Positions 11,880 through 22,558 of a stretch of 64,000 nucleotides of DNA are shown piece by piece. The stretch is from Kalaharituber pfeilii (Eukaryota > Ascomycota > Pezizomycetes > Pezizales > Pezizaceae), in assembly GCA_015179045.1 (NCBI GenBank), contig WHUZ01000118.1, forward strand, positions 1 through 64,000, written 5' to 3'. The position numbers and the translations under genes were made by a program. The notes under the pieces are model-generated. The model saw only the letters and a program-made list of their open reading frames with translations. It did not search any database and was not told the DNA's origin. Within the stretch, counting starts at the first letter, position 1, and every line of letters starts with the position of its first letter.

Positions 11880-12121
11880 TAAGTGGAAAAAACCACAGAA
11901 AAAATAGTAGACCGCATGAATGGACATTGTGGAACCTGATTTTTTTTTTTTTTTTTTGCATTTAAAAGTGAGCATTTTTGGTTGGATTATCGTGTCTTTG
12001 CAAGGAGGGTGTGCTCGGCTGCATGTCTCGTGAGTCCAAAGGATACTTGTTAAAGTGTACTCGTGCTTTCCCTTATGCTGCATTGCGAAACCATACTAGG
12101 AAGACTTTCTGCTAGGCACTG
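11696..12121. mobile_element. Long-TIR MITE, TA target (426 bp)
   Basis: The ends CAGTCCCTAGCAGAAAGTC and, from the right, CAGTGCCTAGCAGAAAGTC open inverted repeats that stay alignable for about 120 bp each (down to the ACATGYAGCCGAGC motif). TA flanks both sides (11694-11695 and 12122-12123). The centre holds long A and T runs that could themselves pair. A non-coding foldback MITE of the Tc1/mariner-pogo target class. Confidence 0.85.
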
Positions 12122-12123
12122 TA

Positions 12124-13649
12124 GCATGTAAGAAAAGAACAACAGTGTATTGAGCAGTTATTAGCTGTTTATCATAATTCAAGTAGCGCAAATAGTTATC
12201 TATCCATCATGTGCACATGTATAGGTATTTCAACGTTGTACTCTTCAAGTAGGGTAGTCATCTGAGACAAGCATCCTAAGCATTACACAGCCTTACTGGT
12301 AGGATGGGACTTAAGTATTCTGGGCGCTGAGGTTGTGAATGCTGCACCGAGACAACAGCTACTGGAAGTGCCGCACCGTTGAAGATCAGACTGCATCTGG
12401 CGCACCACTGTCTGCAACTAACACACCCCAGAAGCTGGGCACAAGATCAGTGCACGCCTACGTCTGAAAGCAAAGTACTGACTCTCAGGGCGATCGATGA
12501 GCACCCAGATGCAACATGGTACACGCGACGGGGTCATCTTGCGACATGTTCCCCATTTTTCCCCTGTGCTCCTGGCACATAGGCCTAGGGCGATTTTGTG
12601 GTTGACGCTGATGGGGGATGAGCACAACCTGTACTTGGATGTTTACCCCGCTTACTGTTCACGAGAACACCCGCTCAGGAACGAAGATTTCTTCCATTAC
12701 ATTGCGGTGGTCACACTGTGATTTCGAGAGAACCCTAGACGACCTATGCGTTAGATAAAAACGACAGAGGAAAAGAGATGCCGTGAAGTTTATGTTGTAT
12801 GGGGATACAAGGAGAGTAGAAGGAAGGGCTGATGAATAACAGCTTGGGCAAACTGAGTCAAGTGACACATCGAAGGAAAAACGAATACCGGTACATAGGT
12901 AGGAAATAGAGGCTACTAGAGGCACCGACAACACGTAGGAGTCACTAATAGGCTATATTTTAGTTCACCGTGAATTACGCAGCAATTTCCTTCACAACTG
13001 GCTCAAGCGTGCACGTGCACACAGAGCCCAGCCTGCCTTTTCATCCCGTGGCCCCACACAAACATACAGTAGTGTGCTCAAACAAGACGTTGCCAACAAG
13101 AAATTTGGCCATGAAGAGCCGCAGGAGCTAGAAGGCGCACATCTTTGCTCACTGCAGGGCGCAACGGCCTCCAAACTTTTGGGAGATTCAGGTCCCCAGC
13201 CGGTTTGGGGTCCAACCTGGGCGTGTGGGATTTCCAAGGCTACCAAGCCTTGCCTGGTTGTGCCAAGCCGGCCTGCCTGTATGATACATGCGTGGCCTAT
13301 TTCCTCCTTGTGAGCGTCCAGGCCCTTGTTTGGCAGTCACATATCGTGACACTTTTGCGGGAGCACCAGCTGCTGCAGCCTTATCTAAGCACTTTTCGTA
13401 GCTTACCCTGACACTTCTTTCTGGGCCTTGGCGTGAGATACTTCTCGCTTCAATATTTCGCTCTTCTGCTCTTCTTTCCTCTCCTCTACACCGCTCCTAT
13501 GTCGCTCATACATACTACCTCACGCCAACACCCTCGCCCGTTATTACTACTATAGTACAAACGCTAGTCCTCACCATGCGATCCAGCTTCATTTGCCTAT
13601 TAGGCATCTTGTGTGGATCTCCCCTCCACTAATTTTATGTAACTAAATA
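12124..13649. other. Unassigned DNA
   Basis: Several short overlapping frames (12379-12721, 12992-13411) on both strands, none with a domain or splice model. No element ends found before the LINE tail at 13650. Confidence 0.35.
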
Positions 13650-13704
13650 ACCCTCGCCATAGCCCACAGGGCGGCACGCGAGTACTGATATAAAAAAAAA
13701 AAAA
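13650..13704 (+). mobile_element. Family A LINE 3' end
   Basis: CTCGCCATAGCCCACAGGGC, then GGCACGCGAG, TACTGATATA and 13 A. The CTCGC/GCGAG and GCCC/GGGC stems are intact. No TSD could be assigned, so the 5' limit is uncertain. Confidence 0.7.
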
Positions 13705-14084
13705 ACACCTCTCTCCAACACTGTCCTCCCTCGCGTTTCTCCATTCCTCTACACACTATAGTACAAAATCACTATGGCGGGGAGTAAAATGTACACTCCT
13801 GCGGGGAGTAGCGGGGAGTAGACTAAGTCGTTCCGCCAACAATAACCCCGACAATCAAACGTGCAGTTGTACATAAAAATATACTCCCCGCCACTTTATG
13901 GGAGGTCAGTAAAAATGTACAATTTAGACACAAGTTTGCTTCATCGGGGTGTCTTTCTACCACACATGGGAAAGGAAGGCTGGTAAAGCCCAAGGTGTGA
14001 TAGGTAGTAGCGGCGAAGCTGGGTAAACTGAGGGTTAGAAGGCTACTAGAGGAGATATGAAATAAATGGAAGAAGTTCCAGTAC

Positions 14085-14366
14085 CGAATGGCTACAAGGG
14101 TCACTGGAGCTTACGACGGGAGTAGGAGCGAAATGATGGAGATTTGAACTGGGCTTGAAGGTATCCCAGCATATATCCGTACGAAGCGGACAATGGCAGA
14201 AGCCAGGCGAGGCAGCTCAATGCTCTATCAACTACCAGACGCCTTCCATTTCAACTGTTCTGAGTATAATATAGGGAACAATGACATGCCAGAGAATATG
14301 GCGTTTGAGACTACACAGGATATTTTTTTTGAGATGGGGTCCGATTGGGAGATAACTACCCGAGCA
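14085..14366 (+). pseudogene. LINE ORF2 fragment downstream of the RT domain
   Basis: The plus frame reads RMATRVTGAYDGSRSEMMEI, a stop (TGA), then TGLEGIPAYIRTKRTMAEA. This resembles the linker after the reverse transcriptase domain of LINE ORF2 proteins (ATRVTGAYR... and a glycine-proline-rich turn). A related nucleotide stretch (GGGTCACTGGA...) lies at 45912-45960. The LTR beginning at 14372 cuts it off. Tentative. Confidence 0.4.
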
Positions 14367-14371
14367 CAGGC

Positions 14372-14832
14372 TGTCAGAGCCTACCCGCGAAGGGGATATC
14401 CACCCACATTGGCCTGTAAAGCTACTAGCGACAATTCGGCCTGATCAACCGATAGCTGCAGTCTGGCAATGAAACATGGGTCGGGCACGGATGTGTATCA
14501 CAAGGAATGGCGGCATGGTCAGAGCGTAGCGACAGCCACCGGACGGACCTCTAGGAGCAAAGCCACCGAATGGACCTCCAGGAGCAGAGCCACTGAACGG
14601 ACCTCCAGGAGCAGAGCCACCGGATGGACCTCTAGATGAGGCGAGGCAGTGGCTGAGGAATGCCTATAGATAGAACATCGTGATATCATAGCATAGAGAG
14701 ACAATAGAAGGAAGGCACGCCGGATTGACTATAAGAAGGGCCAGCTAGAGCTGCCCTGTCGAAAGGTCAAGCACCAAGCGTTGTCCTAAGTTACACCCTC
14801 ATATTTACTACATCATCGTAGAAACCGTAACA
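14372..14832 (+). mobile_element. Solo LTR, 461 bp, TSD CAGGC
   Basis: Begins TGTCAGAGCCTACCCG, ends CCGTAACA, and is flanked by 5-bp CAGGC (14367-14371 and 14833-14837), the signature of an LTR left by recombination. It contains four imperfect tandem units around GAGCCACCGGATGGACCTC (14530-14635). The same LTR family occurs at 14905-16063 (minus) and 51868-52295 (plus). Confidence 0.88.
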
Positions 14833-15073
14833 CAGGCACGAAGACAGGAGCGGGATATACGGTAAGGCAGACTTTTTTTTTGGCTCACATAACCCCGCAT
14901 ACAGTGTTACGGCGGTTTCTACGATGATGTAGTAAATATGAGGGTGTAACTTAGGACAACGCTTGGTACTTGTGAGAGGGCAGCTCTTGCTGGCCCTTCT
15001 TATAGTCAATCCTGCGTGCCTTCCATCTATTGTCCAACTTGCTATGATATCATGATGTTCTATCTATGGATAT

Positions 15074-15134
15074 GGCCCTGCCATGGCGAACAGCTGCACG
15101 CAGGGTCACGTGAAATTAAAAAAAAAAAAAAAAA
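15074..15134 (+). mobile_element. Micro-insertion of a family B 3' end (61 bp)
   Basis: GGCCCTGCCATGGCGAACAG ... AGGGTCACGTGAAATT plus poly-A between perfect 11-bp copies of TCTATGGATAT (15063-15073 and 15135-15145). Only the last 45 bp or so of the element were copied. Confidence 0.85.
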
Positions 15135-15380
15135 TCTATGGATATCGCTCAGCCACTGCTTCCCCTCATCTAGAGCCTAGAGGTCGATCCGGTGGCTCTG
15201 TTCCTGGAGGTCCATTCGGTGGCTTTGCTCCTAGAGGCCCGTCCGGTGGCTGACACTGTGCTATGACCATGCTGTCAGATCCTTGCAATACACATCCGTG
15301 CCCGACCCATGTTTCATTGCCAGACTGTAGCTACAGTATCGGTTGATCAGGCCGAATTGTCACTAGCAGCTTTATAGGTC

Positions 15381-16024
15381 CAGAAAACCTTTTTTTTCCC
15401 CTGTTTTCATGACGCCACTGAGATTTTTCCCCTGTTCAAGTTTTGGATGATCAACTAATACTATATTATTTAGTCTATTCATAATATTACATATCATGAC
15501 ATTTCAATGCAATAAGGCATTGATTCTAGTGAAATATGTGACTATTGAACTTCAATGTAGTCGCATATTGACATATAATACAATATATCTTGTCGCATAT
15601 ATTATATATATCTAGTTGCATATTGTATATATATTCTGGTTATATATTTTACATTCTAGTTGCATATTTTATTTCAAGTTCATAATACGAGAATATTACA
15701 TAGAACCACAATATTAAAATGGATTAAATAAAGTTTTTATTGCATTATTAAAGTTCAATATAATATTCTGATAGCATATTTTATTGCGAACTTGAAAAAT
15801 ATATGTGACTAGAAATTATATATTGAATATGCAACTATATTGAAAGTTCAATGGTTGCATATTTCACTATATATGAGTAGAATTAAGGATTTATTGCATT
15901 GGCGTACAATGCTATGTAATATTATGAATAGACTAAATAATATAGTATTAGTTGATCATCCGAAACTTGAACAGGGGAAAAATCTCAGTGGCGTCATGAA
16001 AACAGGGGAAAAAAAAGGTTTTCT
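15381..16024. mobile_element. Long-TIR MITE with 11-bp TSD (Mutator-like)
   Basis: Inverted arms AGAAAACCTTTTTTTTCCCC stay almost identical for about 110 bp and remain alignable for about 200 bp. The centre is AT-rich and non-coding. CTTTATAGGTC flanks it at 15370-15380 and 16025-16035. Long TIRs with a 9-11 bp TSD fit the Mutator superfamily; there is no transposase to prove it. Confidence 0.8.
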
Positions 16025-16128
16025 CTTTATAGGTCTATGGGTGGACCCGGGTTGGCCCTGACATACAGGCTACCAGCCTATAGCAGAGGGCACCCAGAGA
16101 CAGGCTGCTGGCAAGCAGACTCCATATA

Positions 16129-16752
16129 CTCGTTACCAGCATTTAGTGATGCAGGTGGGGGCGGTGTTGGCAGACCGTGCGAGAGGTCTGTATTCATGTG
16201 TGTAAGATGCAATATTGAACAACTTGAATGCATTTGAGTTACTGAACATGGAGAATAATTTCAACATTGAATTAGAATTGTGTATGTCCATTGTCATTGT
16301 CCACCATTTGCTATGATTACAGCTGGCCCTCGTTGAGGGATAGAATCTATCGACTCTAATATCTCTTCACCAGTGATATCATCCCACTCTTCCAGTATTC
16401 TAGCAACAGGTTGTTCTCCACGAGGTGTAGGAGATTGCTTGTTCAGTCTCTTCTTCATTATTCCTCAGATAGCCTCAATAGGGTTGAGATCTGGAGATGA
16501 ACGTGCCCATGTGCATATTGTACTGTACCAATTCCGAAACCATTGTGTTTGCTTCGCTGTATGAACAGAAGCACCATCCTCCATGACACACAGCCGGCAA
16601 TTCGCATATGCACTTTCTAATTGGTAGAAACGATTTAATTGGAATTGTACAGTTCTACGACTCGATATTGCATCCCACCATACCTGAACACAGACCTGTC
16701 GCACGGTCTGCCAACACCGCCCCCACCTGCATCACTAAATGCTGGTAACGAG
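16129..16752 (-). mobile_element. Tc1/mariner element with internal deletion (624 bp)
   Basis: TIRs CTCGTTACCAGCATTTAGTG of about 75 bp read inward from both ends. TA lies directly outside (16127-16128 and 16753-16754). Between them is only the C-terminal part of a transposase on the minus strand, so the N-terminal DNA-binding half has been deleted. Confidence 0.85.
16294..16704 (-). pseudogene. Tc1/mariner transposase C-terminal relic
   Basis: Reads VMEDGASVHTAKQTQWFRNW, then SPDLNPIEAI, a TGA stop at 16465-16467, and continues in frame as GIMKKRLNKQSPTPRGEQP to a natural stop at 16294. The D of MEDGA and the E of NPIEAI are the second D and the E of the DDE catalytic triad of Tc1-type transposases. 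The related NPIEAIWG motif shows that the stop replaces Trp. The N-terminal half is missing. Cannot be active. Confidence 0.85.
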
Positions 16753-16754
16753 TA

Positions 16755-17289
16755 CTCCGTACCTAGGGGAGCTTGCACCCGTAAACGACGTAGAGGTCCT
16801 GTAGCCACTGCAGCAATGTAAGACCTGCGCAACGACATGGCTTCACTGGCGATAGCATCAGACAGTCAGCATTGTGTGAACCTGCTTCATAGCCTGGCTA
16901 GGGGAGGGGCATGGATGGCATCCAGAGCAGTAAATCTAGACCTTGCACCAGCTGAGGAGATCAGCGGTGAACATGTATGCGGAGCTAGCGGTAGAACGGA
17001 GCATATCGAACAGCAGACACTGGATGGTGGGATTCAAGGTGCGGCAGGCGTGCGAGGGGACAGCGGCGGGTTGCAAGATGGGGTGCAAGGTGGGGTGCAA
17101 GGAATGGCTGGGCCGGAGCGCCTCTACCCCTTAGGCTGGCAACAGACGACTTGCGATGCATTAATGGCACTTGCCGATAGTTTTGTTTACCAGTTGGACT
17201 GAAAGCAAGAGAAGCTGGATACTCCGCGGTTCGAACTTAGAGCCTGGACAATGCAATGGCAAGTTTGTAACTCTGTATCTCCCAGTCCA
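16755..17289. other. Unassigned DNA with GC-rich short frames
   Basis: An open frame at 16837-17202 contains GGVQGMAGP-like low-complexity sequence (tandem TGGGGTGCAAGG) and no domain. Not called as a gene. Confidence 0.35.
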
Positions 17290-17373
17290 ACGGATAGTAC
17301 ATGGGAGCAGTGCAAGAACTGGCCGGCGCCAAAGGGGTATGTTAGGGCGGCTGAGTTGAGTTGTTGCTTTTAA
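17290..17373 (+). pseudogene. LINE C-terminal relic (copy 1)
   Basis: The frame reads STWEQCKNWPAPKGYVRAAE and ends LSCCF before TAA (17371-17373). It matches TWEQLKNCPAPRAGRRACCS in the duplicate at 46322-46525. There the preceding CRLCEEPDGTASHWKDC gives a CCHC-type knuckle, as found at the end of LINE ORF2 proteins. Decayed. Confidence 0.5.
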
Positions 17374-17412
17374 TTTCTTTGCTTTTCTTTTATGCGAAAG
17401 GTAGCCGCTTCA

Positions 17413-17510
17413 TGTTCTCGTACCCAGCCTACAGAGACCGGTTGCCAAGCCGAATATTTCTTGCAACCTGTCTCTTGAGGCCGGAAAATAATAGTCTGGG
17501 CACGAGAACA
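17413..17510 (+). mobile_element. 98-bp Mutator-type MITE, TSD GCCGCTTCA
   Basis: TGTTCTCGTACCCAGCCT at the left and TGTTCTCGTGCCCAGACT, read inward from the right, are near-perfect TIRs. The 9-bp GCCGCTTCA lies directly outside (17404-17412 and 17511-17519). Very short, non-coding. Other copies: 6423-6491 and a right-end fragment at 35798-35830. Confidence 0.88.
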
Positions 17511-17699
17511 GCCGCTTCATAGCTCTCGTCGTAGCCCAATTGCAACAGGAATGCATACGAGTAATGCAAAGATTAAGCTTTCTACCGTTTCAATTGGCTT
17601 TGATAACCTGCAGTGCCTTCTATCCATACTCTCAAAGATTGGATCATAGCTGTACGTCGTTTATTTAAAAAAGGCAAGGCTTTTTCGGTGCAGTTATTG

Positions 17700-17752
17700 T
17701 CTTTTTTTTTTTTAATATCATTCATCGCATGCCGCCCTAAGGGCTATGGCGA
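17700..17752 (-). mobile_element. Micro-insertion of family A LINE end
   Basis: Poly-T, ATATCATTCATCGCATGCC, then GCCCTAAGGGCTATGGCGAT (minus-strand tail). AGTTATTGTC before and AGTTACTGTC after form a 10-bp TSD with one difference. The outer stem is ATCGC/GCGAT, a compensated variant of CTCGC/GCGAG. Confidence 0.75.
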
Positions 17753-17827
17753 TAGTTACTGTCAACTTAGCAGCAACCTGCCTAGTCAAAGCGAGAGGTG
17801 CACGAGTTGATACTCTTCAGGCAGGTA

Positions 17828-18618
17828 TGGTACTGGAGCCTACCTTAGGTCTCTTGCCAAGACCCTCTGGGTGCTAAAAGCCGAAGCCGAGCGCGTCTGC
17901 AAACTTGGCAAATTTGGCATGCTACTTTTCCAAGGTGCTCCATATAAAGTCCAATATTTCAACCCTCTACTACTCAACACCACCTTAATAGTTCAAATTT
18001 GGACAATGAAACGTTGTAGAGTTGTAGAGCAGGTGAAATAGGACATATCTACATTGTTTTTTTTTAAATCAGATGTGGTTGGGTGATGAAGTAGTGTGTC
18101 AAGTTTAAGCCCATAATTTCGGTCAAAAGTGGTCCCTTGTGCGTGGACTCCACCATATGCGCATGGTACCCAAGGCACAGCAAGCCCCAGAGAGGAACAG
18201 ATTGGGCATGAGCTATAGGCCGTTACAAGACTGAGGGGCAGAGTGCGCACCCTGGCAGCGTTACTCGGAGGCAAAGGGCTGAGGGCATTGAGGCACAGAC
18301 TGGGTAAGGCAGAGAGCCCGGAATGCAGCCGCAGGCGGTGTGGGGAGGGAGAGGAAACGGCGGCGCATATCTGGGACAAGTGTGAAGTGTGGAGGAGGAG
18401 ATGGCCTAGGGGCTTGGAAGCGGTGTACCGGCCCCTGACACCGGAGAGGGAGAAGGGGACGTCCTGCTGGAGTTAAAGCGGTGGATCGAGAGATGAGTTG
18501 AGTCACGGCACGTTGGTTGGTTTTTTTTACTTAAGGTTGTTTTATCTCCTATGAAAATAATCTCGTCATACAATAGCCCATGGGCGACATACGAGTAATA
18601 ACATGTTAAAAAAAAAAA
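17828..18618 (+). mobile_element. LINE family A fragment with RNase H-tail relic
   Basis: The coding relic at 18239-18476 reads RTLAALLGGKGLRALRHRLG, then a C...C...H...C knuckle (PECSRRRCGEGEETAAHIWDKC region) and WRRRWPRGLEAV, the C-terminal tail of ORF2. It ends with CTCGTCATA...TACGAG TAATA and poly-A at 18618. A degenerate TSD may be TACTCTTCAGG/TACTCTTTTCAAGG. Its middle is occupied by part of the TA-flanked transposon (17930-18158). Confidence 0.65.
17930..18158 (-). mobile_element. Fragment of the TA-flanked TIR transposon
   Basis: The minus strand starts TGGTGGAGTCCACGCAC and continues CAAGGGACCACTTTTGACCG. It runs through the same sequence as 2545-2740, including the uninterrupted CGTTTCATTGTCC site. 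The other end is missing. Confidence 0.75.
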
Positions 18619-19056
18619 GTTACTCTTTTCAAGGTGCACTTGGTCATGCATGTGATATGCAAGTTGAGTCTAACTAGAAAATCATTTCATCTATCGCCAT
18701 TCATCTCTACAATCTTTGGTGCCTCTTCTTTCTCCCTTTCATCAGCTGGGCTATTGTCTACTGAAGGTGTTGACGCTGGCATTCCATTTTCCCTGTGAGT
18801 TCCAGGTGAATGCTTATACATCAGATTGGCAACGAAGCGATACCAGCCATTTCTTCAGATAGTGTTTGAGTGGAAACATTTTCTTTCTACCCCCAATGTA
18901 AGTGAGCTCCTTACTTACTCCTTAAACTAACTCCCTATGCTAAGCTGCTCCCAGCTGCTCCCTGGGTTTCACATACATTGATAGCTCCTGAGAATACAGT
19001 AAAGTTGCAAAGCCCCTGCCCTGGGAATTGTAAATTTAGGCATTCGGCACTACGAG

Positions 19057-21174
19057 ATGGCATCGCGGTCTGGCACATTGGATGCATACTCTTTGATGGA
19101 TATCTCTCCTGAATCATATCTCACATGGACCAAATTCACATTTCCCGATGGACATGATGGCAAAACGGCGATTGCTATGTCTGAATCGCATGGAAGAATG
19201 ATCAGTGCATTGTATACCCTTCTCATCACAGTTATCTTCAGTGTGATATGGGATATGTTGTTATCACTGATAGTCTTTATTTATACCCCGAAGTATATGA
19301 CACGTACCAACTACATTACCATGATCGCTGCTTGGAACTCCTCTGATCATCTCCATGCAATACCAGTGCTGCTCGAGCATGCATTGAAAGTCTTTTGGGA
19401 TATCCTTAGGAATGACAATGTGATGGAATCAACATGGAAGTCATTTGGGCTTGATACAGTCATTTTGTTGCTAGCTTTAGGTGGGTGGGGGGGGAGCGTA
19501 GCAATGGGGTTGAAATTCCCGGAACTCCTCGTCATTGGAACTGCAGCACCTGTCAATCCAGCATCAGTATTCTATCCAGACTTCAAAAACAAGAGCGTGA
19601 ATGGGAATTTAGCAAACGGGCAATACATCAGTAGAAGTGCTGTTCGAGCTATCGCAAGTGTTGAGGGATATGAGGCAAAAATCGAGCAGCTTGTCAATGT
19701 GACCATCAGCAATAGCCCTAGCACAACCAACGACTCTGGCGAGGAGCGCTACAAAATTTACTATAGTTACAATGTAAGCGGGCTAGACATGGGTTTACAG
19801 CATCTCAGTCATCTTACCCTACACGTTCAGGGACAGTGCAACTTTGAGGACTCTTGGTATCAGAAAGCCGATTCTGGGTGGTATAACAAAAGTGAAGCAT
19901 TTGATGGAGGAGATTGGGAAGCTTACAACCTGTGGCCAAAAAATGAGAGCGGTGAAGTTGAAGACGTTTTGGCCGGGTATGATGTCCCAGGGTGGGTACC
20001 AATCGCCCGAAGAAATCCACCATTTGCGAAGTTTCTCCTAGCGAACCACAGCAGAACCTCTCGAGACAATATGATTTATCAAGAGACTGGAAGGACCTAC
20101 TATTCAATTGTGCCATCCACTGCCAGCCGATTTTCCTTCACAGAAAGCAAAGATGCCTGGTACGCTACGCAAACCCAATCCATTCCGGGACTTGCAGATT
20201 ACTACCCCTATGAAGTTAAACCTGGCAGGCCACCACTCAAATGTTGGGAAGACAACGACTGGTCCTACAAAAGCTGGCGAGGTAAAATAGCACATCTCAT
20301 CAGTACCGGGGCTGATGGCTCGAGTGCACCAGTAACACTCCCACCAGCAATTGAGATGATTTTATCAACACAGTGTACTACTCCTATGATTGTCTCGCTC
20401 GGTATGACCAACACTGCTAATGCGCTGAGATCTGCAACTCAGACAATAAGTCCAGACAATTCAATTGATGCAACAATCACCTCAGCAGCAGAAGATATGA
20501 GAAGATTGATTCTGGCTGCCTTCCTTGCAACCAGAGACATCTTTCGTGAAGCGTTGATAGCAGGGACTGCAGCTGCGAGTGTCAAGTCTAGCAATGCTTT
20601 GATGACAGCTGACGGAGGCTACTTGGAAGGTACTGGGGATTTTATTGTTGTCAACCGGACTGTGGTTGCTCTCGACTTCACCCAGATGGTTGTGGTGCCA
20701 GCCGCTTTGGCATGTTTACTTCTGATAGCAGTGGGCCTAAGGCTGGCAAGAAAATTGACCAAACTGGATGGGAAACCTGGGAGATTTCGTCGCTTCGCTT
20801 TGTATGCTTCTGGTTTACAGGCGGCACAACTATACAGGTTACTTGACCAGGCTTTAGCAAGAAGAGGTAGGGAACCAATCTGGTCCAATGAGACAGGGTT
20901 GGTTCCATTCGTTTCTGGCAGTAGTCCAATGGACCTACCAGTACCAGAACTGCAGATTGCAACGAATGTCTATGGAAACGGCTCACGCATGGTCATGGGA
21001 CTGCGAGACCAACCGCATGACCAACCGCATGACCAGTTCGGCCATCCTGCAAGCCCAGGGGCAAGTCCAAAGGAGGGAACAACTACGTATACTGCAGAGC
21101 TTACCGCAGTGCAGACAGGCATTACGGACAGGAAGAAATCTGGCTATTACCCTTTAACACAGGAGGATAATTAA
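19057..21174 (+). CDS. Membrane protein of unknown function, 705 aa
   Basis: An uninterrupted 705-codon frame with no introns needed. Hydrophobic spans lie at about residues 49-76 (ISALYTLLITVIFSVIWDML), 133-152 (VILLLALGGWGGSVAMGL) and 544-565 (MVVVPAALACLLLIAVGL). Between the second and third lies a large region of about 380 residues with many N-glycosylation sequons (NKS, NVT, NDS, NVS, NES, NHS, NRT), so it is probably lumenal or extracellular. The cytoplasmic-side tail is basic (LARKLTKLDGKPGRFRR) and ends in a hydrophilic segment with a DQPH repeat. I do not recognise a characterised family; it resembles the conserved large membrane proteins often left hypothetical in fungal genomes. 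A paralog lies at 47379-49447. The start is supported by conservation of the N-terminus (GTLDAYSL.DISPESYL). Confidence 0.85.
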   Translation: MASRSGTLDAYSLMDISPESYLTWTKFTFPDGHDGKTAIAMSESHGRMISALYTLLITVIFSVIWDMLLSLIVFIYTPKYMTRTNYITMIAAWNSSDHLHAIPVLLEHALKVFWDILRNDNVMESTWKSFGLDTVILLLALGGWGGSVAMGLKFPELLVIGTAAPVNPASVFYPDFKNKSVNGNLANGQYISRSAVRAIASVEGYEAKIEQLVNVTISNSPSTTNDSGEERYKIYYSYNVSGLDMGLQHLSHLTLHVQGQCNFEDSWYQKADSGWYNKSEAFDGGDWEAYNLWPKNESGEVEDVLAGYDVPGWVPIARRNPPFAKFLLANHSRTSRDNMIYQETGRTYYSIVPSTASRFSFTESKDAWYATQTQSIPGLADYYPYEVKPGRPPLKCWEDNDWSYKSWRGKIAHLISTGADGSSAPVTLPPAIEMILSTQCTTPMIVSLGMTNTANALRSATQTISPDNSIDATITSAAEDMRRLILAAFLATRDIFREALIAGTAAASVKSSNALMTADGGYLEGTGDFIVVNRTVVALDFTQMVVVPAALACLLLIAVGLRLARKLTKLDGKPGRFRRFALYASGLQAAQLYRLLDQALARRGREPIWSNETGLVPFVSGSSPMDLPVPELQIATNVYGNGSRMVMGLRDQPHDQPHDQFGHPASPGASPKEGTTTYTAELTAVQTGITDRKKSGYYPLTQEDN

Positions 21175-22293
21175 TCCTGAAAGTGGATGCTATAAGTATT
21201 GCTTTTATACCGGTGGGACAGAGGCTAAATGTCTTCAAAGGCTGTTTATGTTTTCCTACTAGTACACAATTATGCATTCGCTTGTTTTTCGTTTTCTATT
21301 TTTTTCTATTTTTATTTACTACTTCATTTTTCTGATCAATACCACAATGCAACGTACACCACGAAACAAGGGAAAAAAGAAAAAAAAAAAAAGCACGAAA
21401 CAATGCATTTGGGAGAACATATATCTCAACAACTAGAGCAGATTTAATTCCCTTTCTGACGAACCTGAACCACAGGAAATTCTTCATATTCCATGCTTTT
21501 GCTTCTCCTATATAAGTTTTGGTGGACTTATTTATGTATTTTCTATGAGAAAATGAGTTTTGTGAGTAATTCTATCAAACTTATTTGAGGTGTGGTTGTA
21601 TAATTCAAAACAGGCAGTGAAAATCGATGCTACCATAATTGTAACGACAGTTAGGTATTGGAATGGCATATTAGTGCATGCCAAGACATCATCGAAATAT
21701 CGCTTGTGCAATCAATCGATCACACCAACTTTTTGTTGCAAGTGCATCGACAAGTCAGATCTTGCTTTAACGAAAAGAAAAGGCCAAATTTTATGTATGC
21801 GTGTTCGTTATAGCAAGGTCTGACTTTATCCCGTGTACTTTCAGCTGCGATGTTTTCTCATTTGGACGAACAGCCGCAACCACTTCCCCGGCCCAGTACG
21901 CGCGATTGGGTGCCACCTAGCATCATTCTCCCCAGAGAAACCGCCATCAATCGATAGTCTCACCGCATTAAAATCTATTGGATCTCATTTTGGCACCTAA
22001 ATGCATATTCCTACAAGCTAGCCTCTGGGACGCTACAGTGCTGCTCGCAACTAGATTGTACAATTTCAAGTTTTGGCCTCCAGTGCATGGACAGTGCATG
22101 GTATGGGACGAGAGATTCACTAATGCAATCCTAGCTAGTACCCGCTGCAGTAAAGGTTGCGGCATGAGAAATGATATTTCCTGATCTACAAACAACTCTA
22201 AGATCTTAGTTGACCAAGCCGCATTCATTGGGCACTGAGAAGACTGGACTACATGGCTGGCAATCATGATCATGCTGGCATTAGGTCACTTTT
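21175..22293. other. Downstream flank of the membrane gene
   Basis: No gene. The part from about 21840 to 22290 is conserved in duplication copies 2 (50640-50880) and 3 (54640-55330, inverted). A lone GTTATAGCAAGGTCTGAC (21806-21823) resembles a pogo-type end but has no partner. Confidence 0.5.
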
Positions 22294-22558
22294 TGGAAGG
22301 CTGGTCTTTGTTTTTTTTTGTTTTTTTTTCCATTTTTTATCAGTACTCGCATGCCGCCCTATGGGCTATGGCGAGGGTTTATTAGAAATAAAGGAAAAGA
22401 AAAGTAAAATAGATATGGCGGAGTCCACCTATAAGGGACCACTTACAACCGAAATTATAGACTTGAACTTGACACACTACTTTATCACCCAACCACACCT
22501 GATTGAGAAATAAACAATGTGGATATGTACTATTTCGCCTGCTCTACAACGCTTCATT

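Larger units (their letters stand above)
14905..16063 (-). mobile_element. Solo LTR (minus) with two nested insertions, TSD TACAG
   Basis: Same family as 14372-14832 but inverted. On the minus strand it starts TGTCAGGGCC (16063) and ends GCCGTAACA (14905). TACAG flanks both ends (14900-14904 and 16064-16068). It is interrupted by a family B tail (15074-15134) and a long-TIR MITE (15381-16024). Its own target is an older family B tail on the minus strand: rejoining the flanks gives CCCCGCATACAGGCTACC, as at 58390-58410. Net LTR length without insertions is about 430 bp. Confidence 0.85.

Noticed and set aside
12992..13411. Overlapping frames on both strands
   Set aside because: No splice model, domain or codon pattern distinguishes either strand.
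14372..16063. One large palindromic element
   Set aside because: Each half has its own 5-bp TSD, so these are two separate solo LTRs.
16837..17202. 121-codon plus-strand open frame
   Set aside because: Contains a tandem TGGGGTGCAAGG repeat, has no domain, and lies between transposon relics.
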